The position numbers and the translations under genes are program-made. The notes under the pieces are model-generated. The model did not search any database. It had not been told where the DNA came from and saw nothing but the letters and a program-made list of their open reading frames with translations. A stretch of DNA of 8,613 nucleotides from an uncultured Clostridium sp. (GTDB taxonomy: Bacteria > Bacillota > Clostridia > TANB77 > CAG-508): NCBI GenBank assembly GCA_947426875.1, contig CANEFU010000040.1, positions 1 through 8,613 on the forward strand, written 5' to 3'. Shown here piece by piece: positions 6,364 to 8,613 of this stretch (its first letter is position 1; the number at the start of each line of letters is the position of its first letter).

Positions 6364-6369
6364 AACAAT

Positions 6370-6831
6370 TTATAGATTTTTTATTAAATTAACCATTTCG
6401 ATGGCAGAACAAGCTACATCATATCCTTTGTTTCCGGCCTTTGTTCCAGCTCTTTCAATTGCTTGTTCAATATTATCTGTTGTCAAAACTCCAAATAAAA
6501 CAGGTATGCCAGTTTTCATTCCTACTGTTGCGATTCCTTTACTTACCTCTGCACATACATAATCATAATGGTCTGTTGAGCCTTTTATAACAGCTCCTAA
6601 AGCAATAATAGCATCGTATTTGTTGCTTTCTGCCATTTTTTGTGCAATAACAGGAATTTCGAAAGAACCAGGAACCCAAGCAAGTTCAATATCATCTGTT
6701 TTTACACCATGTCTTACTAATGCGTCTTCTGCACCTCCTACAAGTTTTGAAACAATAAATTCATTAAATCTTGAAGCAACCATTCCTATCTTAATTTTGC
6801 TTCCTACCACATTTCCTTCTAATACTTTCAT
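6370..6831 (-). CDS. ribH: 6,7-dimethyl-8-ribityllumazine synthase
   Basis: RibH (153 residues, normal length) condenses 5-amino-6-ribitylaminouracil with 3,4-dihydroxy-2-butanone 4-phosphate to give the direct riboflavin precursor, in the cytosol, usually as a 60-subunit shell. Visible active-site parts: RFNEFI (21-26) with the substrate-stacking F22; WVPGSFEIP (52-60); GAVIKGSTDHYDYV (79-92) with catalytic H88; and ERAGTKAGNKG (126-136) with the phosphate-binding R127. Several positions equal Bacillus subtilis numbering, so the start is secure; the - strand AGGAAGG at 6838-6844 also supports it. It is the last gene of the rib operon, 19 bp after ribBA and just before the terminator. Confidence 0.97.
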   Translation of the reverse strand: MKVLEGNVVGSKIKIGMVASRFNEFIVSKLVGGAEDALVRHGVKTDDIELAWVPGSFEIPVIAQKMAESNKYDAIIALGAVIKGSTDHYDYVCAEVSKGIATVGMKTGIPVLFGVLTTDNIEQAIERAGTKAGNKGYDVACSAIEMVNLIKNL

Positions 6832-6850
6832 TTTTTTCCTTCCTTTCTTT

Positions 6851-8065
6851 TTAATTATTTTTTAAATGATAGTCTGTCATATGACCCATTTTTTCCTGTT
6901 TTGTCATTAAGTAATGAATATCAACATCATTTGGATTTACTTCTATTTTTAATCTTTCAGCAATGTCAATTCCATACTTAGTAAGTCCCTCTAATTTAGC
7001 AGGATTATTAGTTAAAAGTTTAATTTTATGAATACCAAAATCCTTTAATATTTCTGCCGCATCTTTATAATTTCTCAAATCTGGAGCAAATCCCAGTCTT
7101 TCATTTGCCTCTACCGTGTCTAATCCTTCTTCTTGCAATTTATAAGCTTTGATTTTATTTATGATTCCAAGTCCTCTTCCTTCTTGTTCCATATATAAAA
7201 TAATTCCCTTTTTCTCTTTTGCAATTAGATGCAATGCCATTTCTAATTGTTCCCCGCAATCACATTTACAAGAGCCAAATACATCACCTGTTAAACATTT
7301 AGAATGTACTCTACAAAGAATTGCTTCATCTTCTTTAAATTCTCCCATGCTAAGAGCAATGTGTACTTCTTCTGTATGGATATTTTGGAAAGCAGAAATA
7401 GTAAAGGTTCCATACTTTGTTGGTAATTTTGCTTCTGATTTTTTCTCAACTGTTTTTTCATGAAGCAGTCTGTATTCTATGATATCTTCTATGCTAATTT
7501 TAGTAAGATTAAATTTTTGTGCCAATTTTTCTAAATTTTCATTTTTCATCATGTGACCATCATCTTCCATAATTTCACAACAAAGTCCACATTCCTTTAG
7601 ACCAGCAAGTTTTACAATATCTACGGTAGCCTCTGTATGACCATCTCTTTCTAATACACCATTTTTCTTTGCCTCTAATGGAAACATATGACCAGGTTTT
7701 CTGAAATCTTGACCACTGATACCTTCTTCCACTGCTTTGATTGCTGTTATAGACCTTTCGTAGGCAGAGATTCCTGTTTTAGTATCTTTATAATCTATGG
7801 AAGTCATAAAGGCAGTTTCATGGTTGTCAGTGTTAATGTCAATCATAGGTTTTAAAGACAACTGTTCACAAATTTTATGACTCATCGGCATACAGATTAA
7901 TCCTTTTGCATATTTTGCCATAAAATTGACGTTTTCAGGTGTTGCAAACTCCGCTGCACAGATAAAATCTCCTTCATTTTCTCTATCCTCGTTGTCTGTA
8001 ACAATAATAATTTTTCCATTTTTGATATCTTCTATTGCTTGTTCTACTTTTGATAAATCTTTCAT
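6851..8065 (-). CDS. ribBA: bifunctional DHBP synthase / GTP cyclohydrolase II
   Basis: RibBA (404 residues, usual length) supplies both branches of riboflavin synthesis. Residues 1 to about 203 form the RibB domain, turning ribulose 5-phosphate into 3,4-dihydroxy-2-butanone 4-phosphate: DNEDRENEGDF (24-34) supplies acidic metal ligands, RKPGHMFPL (122-130) and RDGHTEATVDI (140-150) complete the site. Residues from about 210 form the RibA domain, opening GTP to the pyrimidine: RVHSKCLTGD (252-261) with zinc ligands C257, C268 and C270, EQEGRGLGIINKIKAY (293-308) and LLTNNPAKLEG (350-360). An additional C266 gives an SCKCDC sequence, and K256 replaces the Glu of the common HSEC form. Both halves look intact. 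It starts 22 bp after ribE ends, behind AAAGGAA on the - strand (8074-8080). Confidence 0.97.
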   Translation of the reverse strand: MKDLSKVEQAIEDIKNGKIIIVTDNEDRENEGDFICAAEFATPENVNFMAKYAKGLICMPMSHKICEQLSLKPMIDINTDNHETAFMTSIDYKDTKTGISAYERSITAIKAVEEGISGQDFRKPGHMFPLEAKKNGVLERDGHTEATVDIVKLAGLKECGLCCEIMEDDGHMMKNENLEKLAQKFNLTKISIEDIIEYRLLHEKTVEKKSEAKLPTKYGTFTISAFQNIHTEEVHIALSMGEFKEDEAILCRVHSKCLTGDVFGSCKCDCGEQLEMALHLIAKEKKGIILYMEQEGRGLGIINKIKAYKLQEEGLDTVEANERLGFAPDLRNYKDAAEILKDFGIHKIKLLTNNPAKLEGLTKYGIDIAERLKIEVNPNDVDIHYLMTKQEKMGHMTDYHLKNN

Positions 8066-8087
8066 TTAACTCTTTCCTTTCTTTTTA

Positions 8088-8613
8088 TTAAAAACCATTT
8101 TGAATTAAAAATTCTTCTGTTAATTTACTTTTAGTATCTTTTGGCATCAATAATTTTTCTACATATTTTCCAATCATATCACATTCTATATTTACTATAT
8201 CATTCTTATTTTTATATTTTAAATTAGTTTCCTGTTGCGTATGTGGAATAATAGAAACTTTAAAACTTGAGGTATCTACCTCTGCAACTGTTAAACTAAT
8301 GCCATCAATTGCCACAGAGCCTTTTTCTACGATATATTTTAGTAAATCTGGAGATGTACTTATTTTATACCATACAGCATTATCCTCTTTTTCTATCCCT
8401 TCTATTTTTCCTGTTCCATCAATATGACCAGAAACAATATGTCCTCCGAAATCTTTCATCTACTTTTAAGGCTCTTTCAAGATTGACATAGCTATCTTTT
8501 TGGATATCTTTTAGTGAGCTTCTTTTCATAGTTTCAGGCATAACATCAGTTTGATAGGTTTTTTCACTTATATGGGTTACCGTAAGACAAATACCATTTA
8601 CGGCAATACTATC
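8088..8613 (-). pseudogene. ribE: riboflavin synthase alpha subunit, partial and split by a one-base frameshift
   Basis: RibE dismutates two 6,7-dimethyl-8-ribityllumazine molecules to riboflavin. The window holds its C-terminal ~175 residues; about the first 35 lie beyond the right edge. From 8613 leftward one frame reads DSIAVNGICLTV, then TDVMPETMKRSSL, to VDERF, the first lumazine-binding barrel. At 8448 an extra C on the - strand shifts the frame; skipping it restores VDERFGGHIVSGHIDGTG, and the second barrel runs to the stop at 8088, with VAIDGISLTVAEV and a normal C-terminus. Without frameshifting the first frame ends at TGA nine codons later. A separate ATG frame, 8088-8459 (123 residues), covers the second barrel only, but has no good ribosome binding site and lacks the first barrel. 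The rest of both barrels looks intact, so a sequencing error, a fresh mutation, or +1 recoding are all possible. First visible gene of the rib operon. Confidence 0.88.
8446..8451 (-). other. frameshift site UUU-CGG in ribE
   Basis: On the - strand the codons are AGA TTT CGG AGG. Removing the C at 8448 gives AGA TTT GGA GGA, matching the conserved family sequence. TTT followed by C lets the Phe tRNA re-pair one base forward on TTC, and the CGG that would stall is a rare codon in this AT-rich genome. These traits are known from +1 recoding sites, but a simple indel is the plainer explanation. Confidence 0.6.

Noticed and set aside
7149..7463. + strand open frame opposite ribBA, and similar ones at 6620-6865 and 8309-8491
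   Set aside because: They are opposite-strand shadows of well-supported rib genes without ribosome binding sites or recognisable domains.
8088..8613. FMN riboswitch or ribD for the rib operon
   Set aside because: The visible sequence is coding ribE up to the right edge; any leader or ribD would lie outside the window.
1..8613. CRISPR array, tRNA or rRNA genes, transposase genes
   Set aside because: No regularly spaced direct repeats, no cloverleaf or rRNA signature, and no transposase or integrase frame were seen; the two palindromes are single elements.

Overview
The window comes from a low-GC, Gram-positive anaerobe-like genome, most likely an AT-rich member of the Clostridia. Supporting signs are the A/T-biased codon use, strong purine-rich ribosome binding sites (including AGGTGAT types), GTG and TTG starts, near-consensus sigma-A promoters, DUF4190 and DUF975 membrane proteins, and the Bacillus/Clostridium-type riboflavin order ribE-ribBA-ribH. 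Species cannot be named from the sequence alone.

Left part (1-1104, + strand): the lysine-rich end of an unidentified upstream gene, a small DUF4190-type membrane protein, and a thymidylate-kinase-family protein with an unusual charged N-terminal extension.

Centre-left (1105-2536): a stretch of about 800 bp without a credible protein gene. It has its own promoter and encodes a large structured RNA of about 570 nt (1256-1825), whose two ends pair with each other. The next gene encodes a 180-residue membrane protein with the features of OapA, the protein partner of OLE (Ornate Large Extremophilic) RNA. RNA and gene together are read as an OLE RNA/oapA locus, a membrane ribonucleoprotein system linked to magnesium and stress tolerance. 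A long palindromic, MITE/REP-like element (1840-1969) sits between the RNA and oapA. A short-chain dehydrogenase (2579-3340) and a terminator follow.

Centre (3470-5250): a perfect-consensus promoter drives a Y-family DNA polymerase (DinB type, with a C-terminal clamp-binding peptide) and, 12 bp downstream, a YgjP/DUF45-type metallopeptidase. A second, unrelated nested palindrome (5284-5402) follows them.

Right part: a promoter and a DUF975 membrane protein (+ strand) converge on the riboflavin operon (- strand) at a bidirectional terminator. The operon reads leftwards as ribE, ribBA, ribH. The visible part of ribE carries a one-base frameshift at the boundary between its two barrel domains and runs off the right edge. 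RibBA makes both riboflavin precursors (DHBP from ribulose-5-phosphate and the pyrimidine from GTP), RibH condenses them to lumazine, and RibE dismutates lumazine to riboflavin. ribD and any FMN riboswitch would lie beyond the right edge.
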